The translations under genes and the position numbers were made by a program. From DASXMT01 sp036521415 (GTDB lineage: Bacteria > Actinomycetota > Acidimicrobiia > Acidimicrobiales > RAAP-2), in contig DATDHU010000146.1 of the NCBI GenBank assembly GCA_036521415.1, positions 1 to 40,548 on the forward strand: 40,548 bases of DNA. The letters run 5' to 3'. A model generated the notes under the pieces. It was not told where the DNA came from. It ran no database searches and was given only the letters and a program-made list of their open reading frames with translations. Shown piece after piece: positions 1-7,190 of the stretch. Numbering within the stretch: the first letter of the stretch is position 1; each line of letters begins with the position of its first letter.

Positions 1-42
1 GGCCAGAGCCGGCGGTACCACCGGATCAGAGCAGGAGAACAA

Positions 43-975
43 GTGACCGATCCCGACCGGGAACTGCTGGACGACTACGACGCGCTGCGTCACGGGGTGG
101 GCGGGGTGACCCTTCCGCGGGACGTGCTGGCCGTCTCGGGAGTCGATGCCGTCGAGTACCTGCAGGGGCAGTGCAGCCAGGACGTGGCCGCCCTGTCGGA
201 GGGAGAGGCGGCCGATGCCCTCCTACTCAGCCCACAGGGAAAGGTGGACACCGTCATTCGCGTGACCCGGACTGGCCCCGATGCGTTCCTCATCGACACC
301 GACTCCGGGTTCGGTGAGGTGGCGCGGGCCCGGCTCGAGCGGTTCCGGCTCCGGGTGAAGGTGGACATCAACCCCCTGTCCTGGGTGTGCGTCGCCGTTC
401 GCGGCCCGGCGTCCGGTTCAGTGCCTCCGCTTTCGGATCCGGAGGTCCTGCGCCTCCCTGTCGTCTGGCCGGTGCTCTCGGGCTTCGACCTGATCGGACC
501 GGAACTAGCCTTCCCCGAGGGCGTACGCCGGTGTGGGAGCGCCGCATGGGAGGCGGCCCGGATCGAGGCCGGGATCCCGGTCATGGGGCGGGAGGTCACC
601 GAAAGCACCATTCCTGCGGAAGCCGGCCTCGTCGAGCGGTCGGTCTCTTTCACCAAGGGGTGTTTCACCGGTCAAGAGCTGGTGGCGCGGCTCGATTCCC
701 GCGGGACCAAGGTGGCCCGGCGGATGTGCGGGATCGTGTTCGAGGGGCACGAACAGGCTCCTCCGGTCGGGGCCGCCGTTCACACCACCGACGGCGAACA
801 CGAAGTGGGCCGGCTGACCTCGGTGGCCTGGTCTCCCGCCTCGGGCTCGACTGTCGCCTTGGCCACGCTGCAACGGCGGGTAACCCCACCGTCACCTGTC
901 TCGGTGCGATGGGACGACGAGGGTCGCTCAGTCGATGTCGGCGCCGAGGCCAAGCCGCTGCCGCTGGTCGGCTGA
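43..975 (+). CDS. ygfZ: YgfZ/GcvT-like folate-binding protein
   Basis: The 310-residue protein belongs to the YgfZ (COG0354) branch of the GcvT aminomethyltransferase superfamily. The family signature KGCFTGQE is at residues 205-212, followed by ARLDSRG, and the N-terminal half has the tetrahydrofolate-domain pattern ending LLSPQGKV. Known members are cytoplasmic, bind tetrahydrofolate and help maintain Fe-S enzymes; they do not catalyse glycine cleavage. Translation starts at GTG 43, preceded by a purine-rich CAGGAG at about 32-37. The last 48 bases overlap the 3' end of the convergent histidine kinase gene. The family call is firm; the exact client proteins cannot be read from the sequence. 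Confidence 0.9.
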   Translation: MTDPDRELLDDYDALRHGVGGVTLPRDVLAVSGVDAVEYLQGQCSQDVAALSEGEAADALLLSPQGKVDTVIRVTRTGPDAFLIDTDSGFGEVARARLERFRLRVKVDINPLSWVCVAVRGPASGSVPPLSDPEVLRLPVVWPVLSGFDLIGPELAFPEGVRRCGSAAWEAARIEAGIPVMGREVTESTIPAEAGLVERSVSFTKGCFTGQELVARLDSRGTKVARRMCGIVFEGHEQAPPVGAAVHTTDGEHEVGRLTSVAWSPASGSTVALATLQRRVTPPSPVSVRWDDEGRSVDVGAEAKPLPLVG

Positions 976-2337
976 CGGCCCATCGGAAGCGGTAAACCGG
1001 AGGACGAAGCGGGTACCGCGCCCGCCGGCCACCGGGGAATGGACTTCGACGGTGGCATGCATCGCTGCTGCCAACTCGGAGACGATGGCCAGGCCCAGGC
1101 CGGTGCCGTGCCGGCCATTCGACGACTGGTCGGACGAGAAATGCCGCTCGAACACACGGGGGATCTCGTCGGCACCCACACCGGGCCCGTCGTCTTCCAC
1201 CCACATGGCCACTGAGGAATCGAGCCTGCCTGCGCCAACCGTGATGCGAGTGGTGGCGAACCGGGCCGCGTTCTCGGTCAGGTTGCCCATCATCTGGAGA
1301 AGTCGGTCCTTGTCGGCGAGCACCCAAAGGCCGTCGAGGTCGCTCACGGCCGCGTCGAGTTGAAGCCCGGCCGCAAGGGCGCGGGGCCGGAAGCCCTCGG
1401 CCACCTGGCCGATCACCGCGGCACAGTCAACGGGCTCAGGGCGTAACGAGAACCGGTCGGCGTCGAGCTTGGCCAGATCGAGCAGGTCCTGCACCAGGCG
1501 ATCGAGCCTGCGCGCCTCGGACCCGATCACCGTCACCGCTCCGTGGACGTCGTCGGCCGCTCCGTCGGCCACGGCGTCGGCATAGCCCCGGATCGAAGTC
1601 AGCGGCGTGCGGAGCTCGTGGGAAACGGACAGGAGGAACTGCCGCTCTTGGTCCCGGGCCCGGCTGAGCCCGGCGGCCATGGCGTTGATGGCTTCGGCCA
1701 GCTGACGGAACTCGGGGTCGTCCCGCTTCGCGGTGGGAACCGTGGCCTCCAGGTCGCCGCCGGCGATCCGACGGGTTGCCCCGACCGCCGCCTCCAACGG
1801 GCGAGAGAAGCGCCGGGCCAGGGCCCAGGCGACGATGGCGGCCAGGACGAGGACCGCGGCAGCCACATAGAGGAAGTACCGGATGCCGTTGGCCGGGTTC
1901 GGGCCCACCCTGGTGATGACCAGCACCGGCGTGTAGCGAATGACCCTCCGGACCGGGGTAGGGATGGCGGAGTAGATCAGGCTTCCAGACCTGCCGCTCA
2001 CCTGCTGGCCGGCCAGGAGCGATGTCGTGTCCAGCTGGGCGACGTCGACCCCATTCGGCACTGTGCCCACGATGGTCCCGTCGGGGCGCATGCGGACCAG
2101 GCCAATGCTGTTGAAGTCGCCGGCGTCCTTGATCACCTTGAGCTCTCGTTTGAGCCCGACACCGGTCAGCGGCGCTCCGCCCGAGAGTGTCCGCGAGACG
2201 GCCTGGGCCTGGTTGACAAGTTCCTGTTGCGCCGTCGACGAGGCGGCCCGGCGCACCAGCACGTAACTGCCCGCGCTGGTGAGGATCAGCGTCGCCGCCA
2301 CCACGCACACGATGGCGACGGTGAGTCGGGTCCTCAC
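928..2337 (-). CDS. Sensor histidine kinase with HAMP domain
   Basis: This 469-residue membrane histidine kinase has the classical layout. TM1 spans about residues 6-28, an extracytoplasmic sensor of about 125 residues follows, and TM2 is at about 154-174. A HAMP linker covers about 175-230. The HisKA dimerisation helix has phospho-acceptor His240 in SVSHELRTP. The ATPase domain shows an N-box (NLTENAARF, about 352-360), G1 (EDDGPGVG) and G2 (GTGLGLAIV, about 411-419). The start is GTG at 2337 with no strong Shine-Dalgarno. It lies 58 bases downstream of the response regulator gene on the same strand, so the two form a cognate pair. The signal sensed is unknown. Its 3' end overlaps ygfZ tail to tail by 48 bp. 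Confidence 0.93.
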   Translation of the reverse strand: MRTRLTVAIVCVVAATLILTSAGSYVLVRRAASSTAQQELVNQAQAVSRTLSGGAPLTGVGLKRELKVIKDAGDFNSIGLVRMRPDGTIVGTVPNGVDVAQLDTTSLLAGQQVSGRSGSLIYSAIPTPVRRVIRYTPVLVITRVGPNPANGIRYFLYVAAAVLVLAAIVAWALARRFSRPLEAAVGATRRIAGGDLEATVPTAKRDDPEFRQLAEAINAMAAGLSRARDQERQFLLSVSHELRTPLTSIRGYADAVADGAADDVHGAVTVIGSEARRLDRLVQDLLDLAKLDADRFSLRPEPVDCAAVIGQVAEGFRPRALAAGLQLDAAVSDLDGLWVLADKDRLLQMMGNLTENAARFATTRITVGAGRLDSSVAMWVEDDGPGVGADEIPRVFERHFSSDQSSNGRHGTGLGLAIVSELAAAMHATVEVHSPVAGGRGTRFVLRFTASDGPSADQRQRLGLGADID

Positions 2338-2395
2338 TGCCGACTCGGACGGGAATCAGCGGGCACAGTCGGAGCGATCGAGATCGTTTGCATGC

Positions 2396-3172
2396 TCAAC
2401 CCAGGCGATAGCCCACACCCCAGACGGTGGCGAGGCCGAGATCGTCTCCGATCTTCTTTCGGAGCTGCCGGATATGGACGTCGACCGTGCGCTTGTCGCC
2501 GTACCAGCCCTCGCCCCAGACCCCGTTCAGCAGCTGACGGCGGGACAAGGCCAGCCCCAGGTTGGTGGCCAGGTAGACCAGCAGGTCGAATTCACGGGCA
2601 GTGAGAGGGATCGCCTGCGCGGAGCCGCCGGGCGCGTCCGTCCCCCCGGCATCGTCGGACCTGCCGGAGGCATCGGACTCTCCCGCAGCAGACCTGCCCG
2701 CCGGGGCACCGGTCCTTCGTCGAACTTCTCGACGTCCGACGTCGATGACCACCGCCCCGACCTCGATGAGGTCTGTTACTTCTCGATCGGGGCGCCCTGC
2801 CGTCCTTCGCAGGATGGCGCGCACCCGCGCCACCAGCTCACGGGGAGAGAACGGTTTGGTGATGTAGTCGTCCGCACCGAGCTCCAGACCCAGGATCCGG
2901 TCCAGTTCGTCATCCCGGGCAGTCAGCATGACGACGGGCGTGTCTCCGTCCTTCCGGAGCAGCCGGCAGACATCGAATCCGCTCAACGCGCCGGGGAGAC
3001 CGATGTCGACCACCACCAGCTTAGGATGTTCCCGCTCAACGAGGCCCAGTCCGGCTTCGCCGTCATCGGCCTGGAGGACACGAAACCCATCTTGACGGAG
3101 ATACATGGCCACCAGGTCCGAGATGTGGTGGTCGTCTTCGATCACCACGATCGAGTCCCCGGCAGTTGCCAC
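2396..3172 (-). CDS. OmpR/PhoB-family response regulator with an insertion in the DNA-binding domain
   Basis: The 258-residue protein has a receiver domain (about 6-120) with acidic pair Glu12/Asp13, phospho-acceptor Asp56 in VVVDIGLP, Thr84 and Lys106 in ITKPF. A C-terminal winged helix ends in DVHIRQLRKKIG and GVGYRLG. I place the start at GTG 3172 because the receiver domain begins a few residues later; the frame stays open upstream to 3334 but encodes Arg/Pro-rich sequence unlike the family. A Gly/Ser/Asp-rich insertion of roughly 30-35 residues (about 152-187) separates the early beta strands from LTAREFDLL, where relatives have a short turn. It is the first gene of the regulator-kinase operon. 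Three 11-bp tandem repeats upstream (3334-3366) are a candidate binding site. Confidence 0.92.
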   Translation of the reverse strand: MATAGDSIVVIEDDHHISDLVAMYLRQDGFRVLQADDGEAGLGLVEREHPKLVVVDIGLPGALSGFDVCRLLRKDGDTPVVMLTARDDELDRILGLELGADDYITKPFSPRELVARVRAILRRTAGRPDREVTDLIEVGAVVIDVGRREVRRRTGAPAGRSAAGESDASGRSDDAGGTDAPGGSAQAIPLTAREFDLLVYLATNLGLALSRRQLLNGVWGEGWYGDKRTVDVHIRQLRKKIGDDLGLATVWGVGYRLG

Positions 3173-3333
3173 CCGTGAAGCCTGCCATCTCCAGGGCCCT
3201 GGATGGCGGCGCTGCCGGGGCCCAAGAGGGCCAAAGGAGGAGGAAGGAACGGCGTGGGCCAAGAGGCGGGGCGACAGCGGAGCGCCGGCGGACGTCCAAA
3301 AGTGCGCCCGAGGGAGTGACCGAGAAACCACCA

Positions 3334-3366
3334 CATGAGCGCCACATGAGCGCCAAAGGAGCGCCC
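3334..3366. promoter_or_regulatory. Three tandem 11-bp repeats, candidate response-regulator operator
   Basis: Two identical copies of CATGAGCGCCA (3334-3344, 3345-3355) are followed by a third, diverged copy AAGGAGCGCCC (3356-3366), in exact 11-bp register. OmpR/PhoB-family regulators typically bind direct repeats with an 11-bp period, and a gene of that family starts 162 bp away on the minus strand. The repeats also lie 75-105 bp before trpC on the plus strand. The repeats are directly visible; the binding role is inferred. Confidence 0.5.
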
Positions 3367-3424
3367 GAGTGGGCGTCGCGCCTCATGGACTGCGCCCTCC
3401 ACCAGGGAACGGCACCGGCCCCGG

Positions 3425-3430
3425 TAGTCT
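3425..3430 (+). promoter_or_regulatory. Candidate -10 box for leaderless trpC
   Basis: TAGTCT matches the actinobacterial TANNNT -10 pattern and lies 9 bases before ATG 3440. No Shine-Dalgarno sequence precedes that ATG, so transcription probably starts at or within a few bases of the start codon. No convincing -35 is visible. Confidence 0.4.
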
Positions 3431-3439
3431 GGGATGGTC

Positions 3440-4342
3440 ATGCCCGCCTATCTCGATGACATCCTCGTTGCTCATCGTGCTCGTGCGGCCGCCGACCAGC
3501 GTGACGTCGGTGCGCTGGCGGCCCAGGCCGAAGAGGGCCCGGCCGTGCGACCGTTCGCGCCCGCACTCACCGCCGCGACGGCCGACGGGTCGATCGCCGT
3601 CATCTCCGAGATAAAGCGCCGTTCGCCCTCAAAAGGTGCCCTCGACCTCGACCTGGACCCGTCCGCCGTGGCCGTCGAGTACGAGTCGGGCGGGGCGGCA
3701 TGCCTCTCGGTGCTCACCGATGCGCCGTTCTTCGGTGGCTCGCCAGCCGACCTGGCTGCAGCCCGTGCTGCGTGCTCGCTGCCCGTCCTCCGGAAGGACT
3801 TCACCGTCAGTGAGGCAGATGTGTGCGATGCCCGGATCATGGGGGCCGACGCCGTCCTGTTGATCGTGGCCGCCCTCGCCGATGCCGAGCTCAGCTCGTT
3901 CCTGGCCCTGGCCGGGCGCCTTGGCCTGACCGCCCTCGTCGAGGTACATGATGCCCCGGAGCTGGATCGTGCCTTGCAGACCGGTGCCTCTCTGATCGGC
4001 GTGAACCAGCGCAACCTCCGGACCTTCGAGGTAGACCACGATCTGGCCGTCGAGTTGGCCGAGGCATTCCCCACGGGCATCGTGGCCGTTGCCGAGTCCG
4101 GGATCCGTGGCGCCGACGATGCGTCCCGCCTGGCTGATGCCGGTTACCACGCCGTGCTGGTGGGGGAGACGCTCGTTCGGGCCGGTGACCGCCGGGCCTC
4201 GGTGCAAGCGCTGGTTGGTGCACGCGCCGACAGTGTCAGCACCGGCGGGGACCTCGGACCGAACCCCGGCGTGGAAGCCCGCGCCGGAACCGTTGGCTCT
4301 GCCGGACGCACGGTGGGTGGCCCCTCGTTGACGGGGTCGTGA
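3440..4342 (+). CDS. trpC: Indole-3-glycerol phosphate synthase
   Basis: TrpC converts 1-(2-carboxyphenylamino)-1-deoxyribulose 5-phosphate to indole-3-glycerol phosphate in tryptophan synthesis. The TIM barrel is recognisable from SEIKRRSPSKG (about 57-67), the catalytic lysine in LRKDF (about Lys119), VNQRNLRTFEVD, and the phosphate-binding VAESGI. Two start codons, ATG 3434 and ATG 3440, are in frame. I prefer 3440 because a TAGTCT -10 box ends at 3430, leaving too little room for 3434. The barrel ends near the residues VGETLVRAG; about 45 further Gly/Ala-rich residues form a tail not needed by the family fold. Its stop overlaps the trpF start (TGATG), indicating translational coupling. 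Confidence 0.95.
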   Translation: MPAYLDDILVAHRARAAADQRDVGALAAQAEEGPAVRPFAPALTAATADGSIAVISEIKRRSPSKGALDLDLDPSAVAVEYESGGAACLSVLTDAPFFGGSPADLAAARAACSLPVLRKDFTVSEADVCDARIMGADAVLLIVAALADAELSSFLALAGRLGLTALVEVHDAPELDRALQTGASLIGVNQRNLRTFEVDHDLAVELAEAFPTGIVAVAESGIRGADDASRLADAGYHAVLVGETLVRAGDRRASVQALVGARADSVSTGGDLGPNPGVEARAGTVGSAGRTVGGPSLTGS

Positions 4343-5088
4343 TGGCCTTCATCGATCGTCTCGATGTCGTCGACGGCGTATTCGTGAAGATCTGCGGCGT
4401 CACCACCGAAGCCGATGCGCTGCTGGCCGTGGGCGTGGGAGCAGCCGCAGTGGGATTCGTGTTCGCTCCATCGCCGCGCCAGATGACGCCTATGGCTGTA
4501 GCGGATATCACCAAGCGGCTTCCCCACGAGACGGTCACGGTCGGGGTGTTCCGAAATGAGTCGCCGAAGCGGGTCATCGAGATCGCCAACCAGATCGGGC
4601 TGCATGCCGTCCAGCTCCACGGCCTGGAGTCCGCCGAGGACACCCGGTGGGTCGGCGAGCGGACCAGCCGGGTCATCAAGGCATTTCCCGCCGGCCACCC
4701 CGCCATCGAGCGCTTCGGGGACTACGGGGCCGACTTGCTGCTGGTCGATGGGGCCAGTCCTGGTTCGGGCGAAGTGTTCGACTGGCGACTGGCCGAGGGC
4801 GTGGTCGACCCCGGTCGGCTGATCGTGTCCGGCGGGCTTCGTTCGGACAATGTGGGAGCGGCCATCGCCCACCTTCGCCCGTGGGGTGTCGATGTCTCGT
4901 CGGGGGTCGAGGCCTCACCGGGGGTGAAGGACCCCGGGAAGCTGCGGTCGTTCATTGCCGCCGTGCGGGCGGCCGAGACCTCGGTGCTGCGGTCGGCAGG
5001 GGGCCCGGGTGAGGACGTCTCCTATACGGCCGTGCAGCGGGGAGCCGGCGGTGATGCCGAGGACCTCTTCGACTGGCAGAACGATTGA
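4342..5088 (+). CDS. trpF: Phosphoribosylanthranilate isomerase
   Basis: TrpF performs the Amadori rearrangement of N-(5-phosphoribosyl)anthranilate, the step before TrpC. The general-base cysteine sits in VKICGVT near the N-terminus, the catalytic Asp is in LLVDGASPGSG, and the phosphate-binding end has SGGL and DVSSGVE. Many actinobacteria lack trpF and use the bifunctional PriA, so a dedicated gene here is worth noting. ATG 4342 overlaps the trpC stop by one base; GTG 4339 is one codon earlier. The 248-residue protein is longer than the usual 200-215 because of a C-terminal tail of about 35-40 residues ending EDLFDWQND. The stop overlaps a TTG that could start trpB. Confidence 0.94.
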   Translation: MAFIDRLDVVDGVFVKICGVTTEADALLAVGVGAAAVGFVFAPSPRQMTPMAVADITKRLPHETVTVGVFRNESPKRVIEIANQIGLHAVQLHGLESAEDTRWVGERTSRVIKAFPAGHPAIERFGDYGADLLLVDGASPGSGEVFDWRLAEGVVDPGRLIVSGGLRSDNVGAAIAHLRPWGVDVSSGVEASPGVKDPGKLRSFIAAVRAAETSVLRSAGGPGEDVSYTAVQRGAGGDAEDLFDWQND

Positions 5089-6332
5089 CGACCGAGATGA
5101 CGACAGCCGGAGCAGCTGCGCCGGGCGGCGGGGATGGCACGGGCTCGTTGATGGGGGACCCCGGCCCCACCGGCCGGTTCGGTGACTTCGGCGGACAATT
5201 CGTGCCCGAATCGCTGGTGCCGGCGTGCCAGGAGCTCGAGGTGGCCTTCCGGTCGGCCTGGTCGGACCCAGCCTTCCATCGTGAGTTCGCCGACATCCTG
5301 CGGGACTACGGGGGTCGGCCCACGCCGATCACCGAGTGCACCGGGCTCTCGGAGATCTTGGGGGTCCGGCTGCTCCTCAAGCGGGAAGACCTGGCCCACA
5401 CCGGCTCGCACAAGCTGAACAACGTGATCGGCCAGGCCCTCCTGGCTCGGCGCATGGGCAAGCCGCGCCTGATCGCCGAGACCGGCGCCGGTCAGCACGG
5501 GGTGGCCACGGCCACCGCCGCGGCCCTGTTCGGCATGGAGTGCGTCGTCTACATGGGCGAGGTGGACACCGAGCGACAGGAGCTGAATGTCTTCCGGATG
5601 GAGCTCCTGGGCGCCCAGGTCCGACCGGTGCACAGCGGGAGCCGCACACTGAAGGATGCGGTGAACGAGGCCTTACGGGACTGGGTGGCTTCGGTGGACA
5701 CCACCCACTACTGCCTCGGATCGGTCATGGGCCCCCATCCCTATCCGTGGATGGTGCGCGAGCTGCAGCGCGTGGTGGGCGACGAGGCACGCGAACAGTG
5801 CCGGACGATCCTCGACGGCGCCGTGCCCGATGTGGTGGTGGCGTGCGCCGGGGGCGGGTCCAATGCCGCAGGCACCTTCGCCGGTTTCGTCGACACTCTG
5901 GCTGCCCTGGTCGGCGTCGAGGCCGCAGGGGGCGCAGCCATGGGCAAGGGCATTCCCGGCATCCTCCACGGGATGCGTTCCAACCTCATGCAGGACGAGG
6001 CCGGTCAGATCCTCGAGGCCGAGTCCATCTCGGCCGGGCTCGACTACCCGGGCATCGGGCCCGAACACGCTCATCTGGCTGCCATCGGCAGGGCGAAGTA
6101 CACGGTCGCCGACGACGCCGAGGTCCTCGACGCTTTCGGGCTGCTGGCCCGAACCGAGGGAATCATCCCGGCGCTCGAGTCCGCCCACGCCCTGGCCTGG
6201 GTCTGCCGGGCGGTGGGCGGCGAGATCCCGCGTGGATCCACGGTGCTCATCACCCTGTCCGGACGGGGCGACAAGGACGTCGCCCAGGTCCGGGAGATCC
6301 TCAAGGCGGTGGGCCCCGATGGCGCTGGTTGA
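5085..6332 (+). CDS. trpB: Tryptophan synthase beta chain
   Basis: TrpB is the PLP-dependent subunit that condenses indole with L-serine. The cofactor lysine lies in HTGSHKLNN (Lys110 counting from TTG), preceded by LLLKREDLAHTG; the phosphate-binding loop GGGSNAAG and the C-terminal SGRGDKD are present. Two starts are possible: TTG 5085, which overlaps the trpF stop, or ATG 5097 four codons later. The first about 28 residues are a Gly/Ala-rich extension before the conserved GRFGDFGGQFVPE. At 415 residues it is slightly long for the family. The 3' end overlaps trpA by 14 bases, so alpha and beta subunits are translated together. Confidence 0.97.
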   Translation: MTTEMTTAGAAAPGGGDGTGSLMGDPGPTGRFGDFGGQFVPESLVPACQELEVAFRSAWSDPAFHREFADILRDYGGRPTPITECTGLSEILGVRLLLKREDLAHTGSHKLNNVIGQALLARRMGKPRLIAETGAGQHGVATATAAALFGMECVVYMGEVDTERQELNVFRMELLGAQVRPVHSGSRTLKDAVNEALRDWVASVDTTHYCLGSVMGPHPYPWMVRELQRVVGDEAREQCRTILDGAVPDVVVACAGGGSNAAGTFAGFVDTLAALVGVEAAGGAAMGKGIPGILHGMRSNLMQDEAGQILEAESISAGLDYPGIGPEHAHLAAIGRAKYTVADDAEVLDAFGLLARTEGIIPALESAHALAWVCRAVGGEIPRGSTVLITLSGRGDKDVAQVREILKAVGPDGAG

Positions 6333-7122
6333 GGCGACCCACTCCCCGGGCCGCTTGGAGACGGTCCTGAGGGATCGACGCAAGGCCGGGCACAAACTGC
6401 TGATCCCGTATGTGACCGGGGGCATGGACGAGTACTGGATCCTGACCATCGAGGCCCTGGCCGGAGCGGGCGCCGATGCCATCGAGGTGGGGATCCCGTT
6501 CTCCGATCCGATGATCGACGGTCCCGTGATCCAAGAGGCGTCGCTCCGGGCCCTGGGACGCGCCACGACGCCCGATGGGATCCTGGCCGACCTGAGCCGC
6601 CAGGAGATCGGCGTCCCACTGGTGGTCATGACCTACTACAACCTCGTCTACCGAGCCGGCCACCGTCGTCTGGCGAACTCCCTGGTCGCGTCGGGGGTGT
6701 GTGGGGCAATCGTTCCCGACCTGCCCTTGGAGGAGCTCGGTCCCTGGGCCGACGCCGCCGATGATGCCGGGGTGGAGACCGTGCTCCTGGTGGCGCCGTC
6801 GACCCCCGAGGACCGGATCTCGGCCATCGCCGAGCGTTCCCGGGGGTTCGTCTACGGGGTGGGTCGCATGGGGGTCACCGGCGAACAGGCGGAGCTGGCC
6901 ACATCCGCCCGGGAGGTAGCCGTCCGGATCAGAGCGGCGACCGACATGCCGGCGTGCATCGGCATCGGGGTGTCGACGCCGGATCAGGCAAAGACGGTGT
7001 GCGAAGTAGCCGACGGCGTGGTCGTCGGGTCAGCGTTGGTGCGACGGCTGCTCGAAGGCCAGGGTCCTGAGGGGGCAGCCGACTTCGTCGGGGCACTCCG
7101 GCAGGCGATCGACGCCGGCTGA
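6319..7122 (+). CDS. trpA: Tryptophan synthase alpha chain
   Basis: TrpA cleaves indole-3-glycerol phosphate to indole and glyceraldehyde 3-phosphate and channels indole to TrpB. The 267-residue TIM barrel has the catalytic Glu56 in AIEVGIPFSDP and Asp67 in MIDGPVIQ. The conserved VYGVGRMGVTG and the phosphate-binding IGIGVSTPDQA and VVVGSALV are also present. The start is ATG 6319, inside the last codons of trpB in another frame (14-base overlap). It is the last gene of the trp cluster; trpE, trpG and trpD are not in this window. The following 68 bases separate it from a convergent UbiB-like gene. Confidence 0.97.
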   Translation: MALVEATHSPGRLETVLRDRRKAGHKLLIPYVTGGMDEYWILTIEALAGAGADAIEVGIPFSDPMIDGPVIQEASLRALGRATTPDGILADLSRQEIGVPLVVMTYYNLVYRAGHRRLANSLVASGVCGAIVPDLPLEELGPWADAADDAGVETVLLVAPSTPEDRISAIAERSRGFVYGVGRMGVTGEQAELATSAREVAVRIRAATDMPACIGIGVSTPDQAKTVCEVADGVVVGSALVRRLLEGQGPEGAADFVGALRQAIDAG

Positions 7123-7190
7123 CCCGGTCGGCCAGCTCTGACCCGCTGATCAGGATATCAATGAATCGGGGGAATCAGCTGACCACGGGA

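Noticed and set aside
3173..3433. Trp-codon-rich leader peptide or attenuator before trpC
   Set aside because: No short frame with clustered Trp codons and no terminator-like hairpin was found before trpC.
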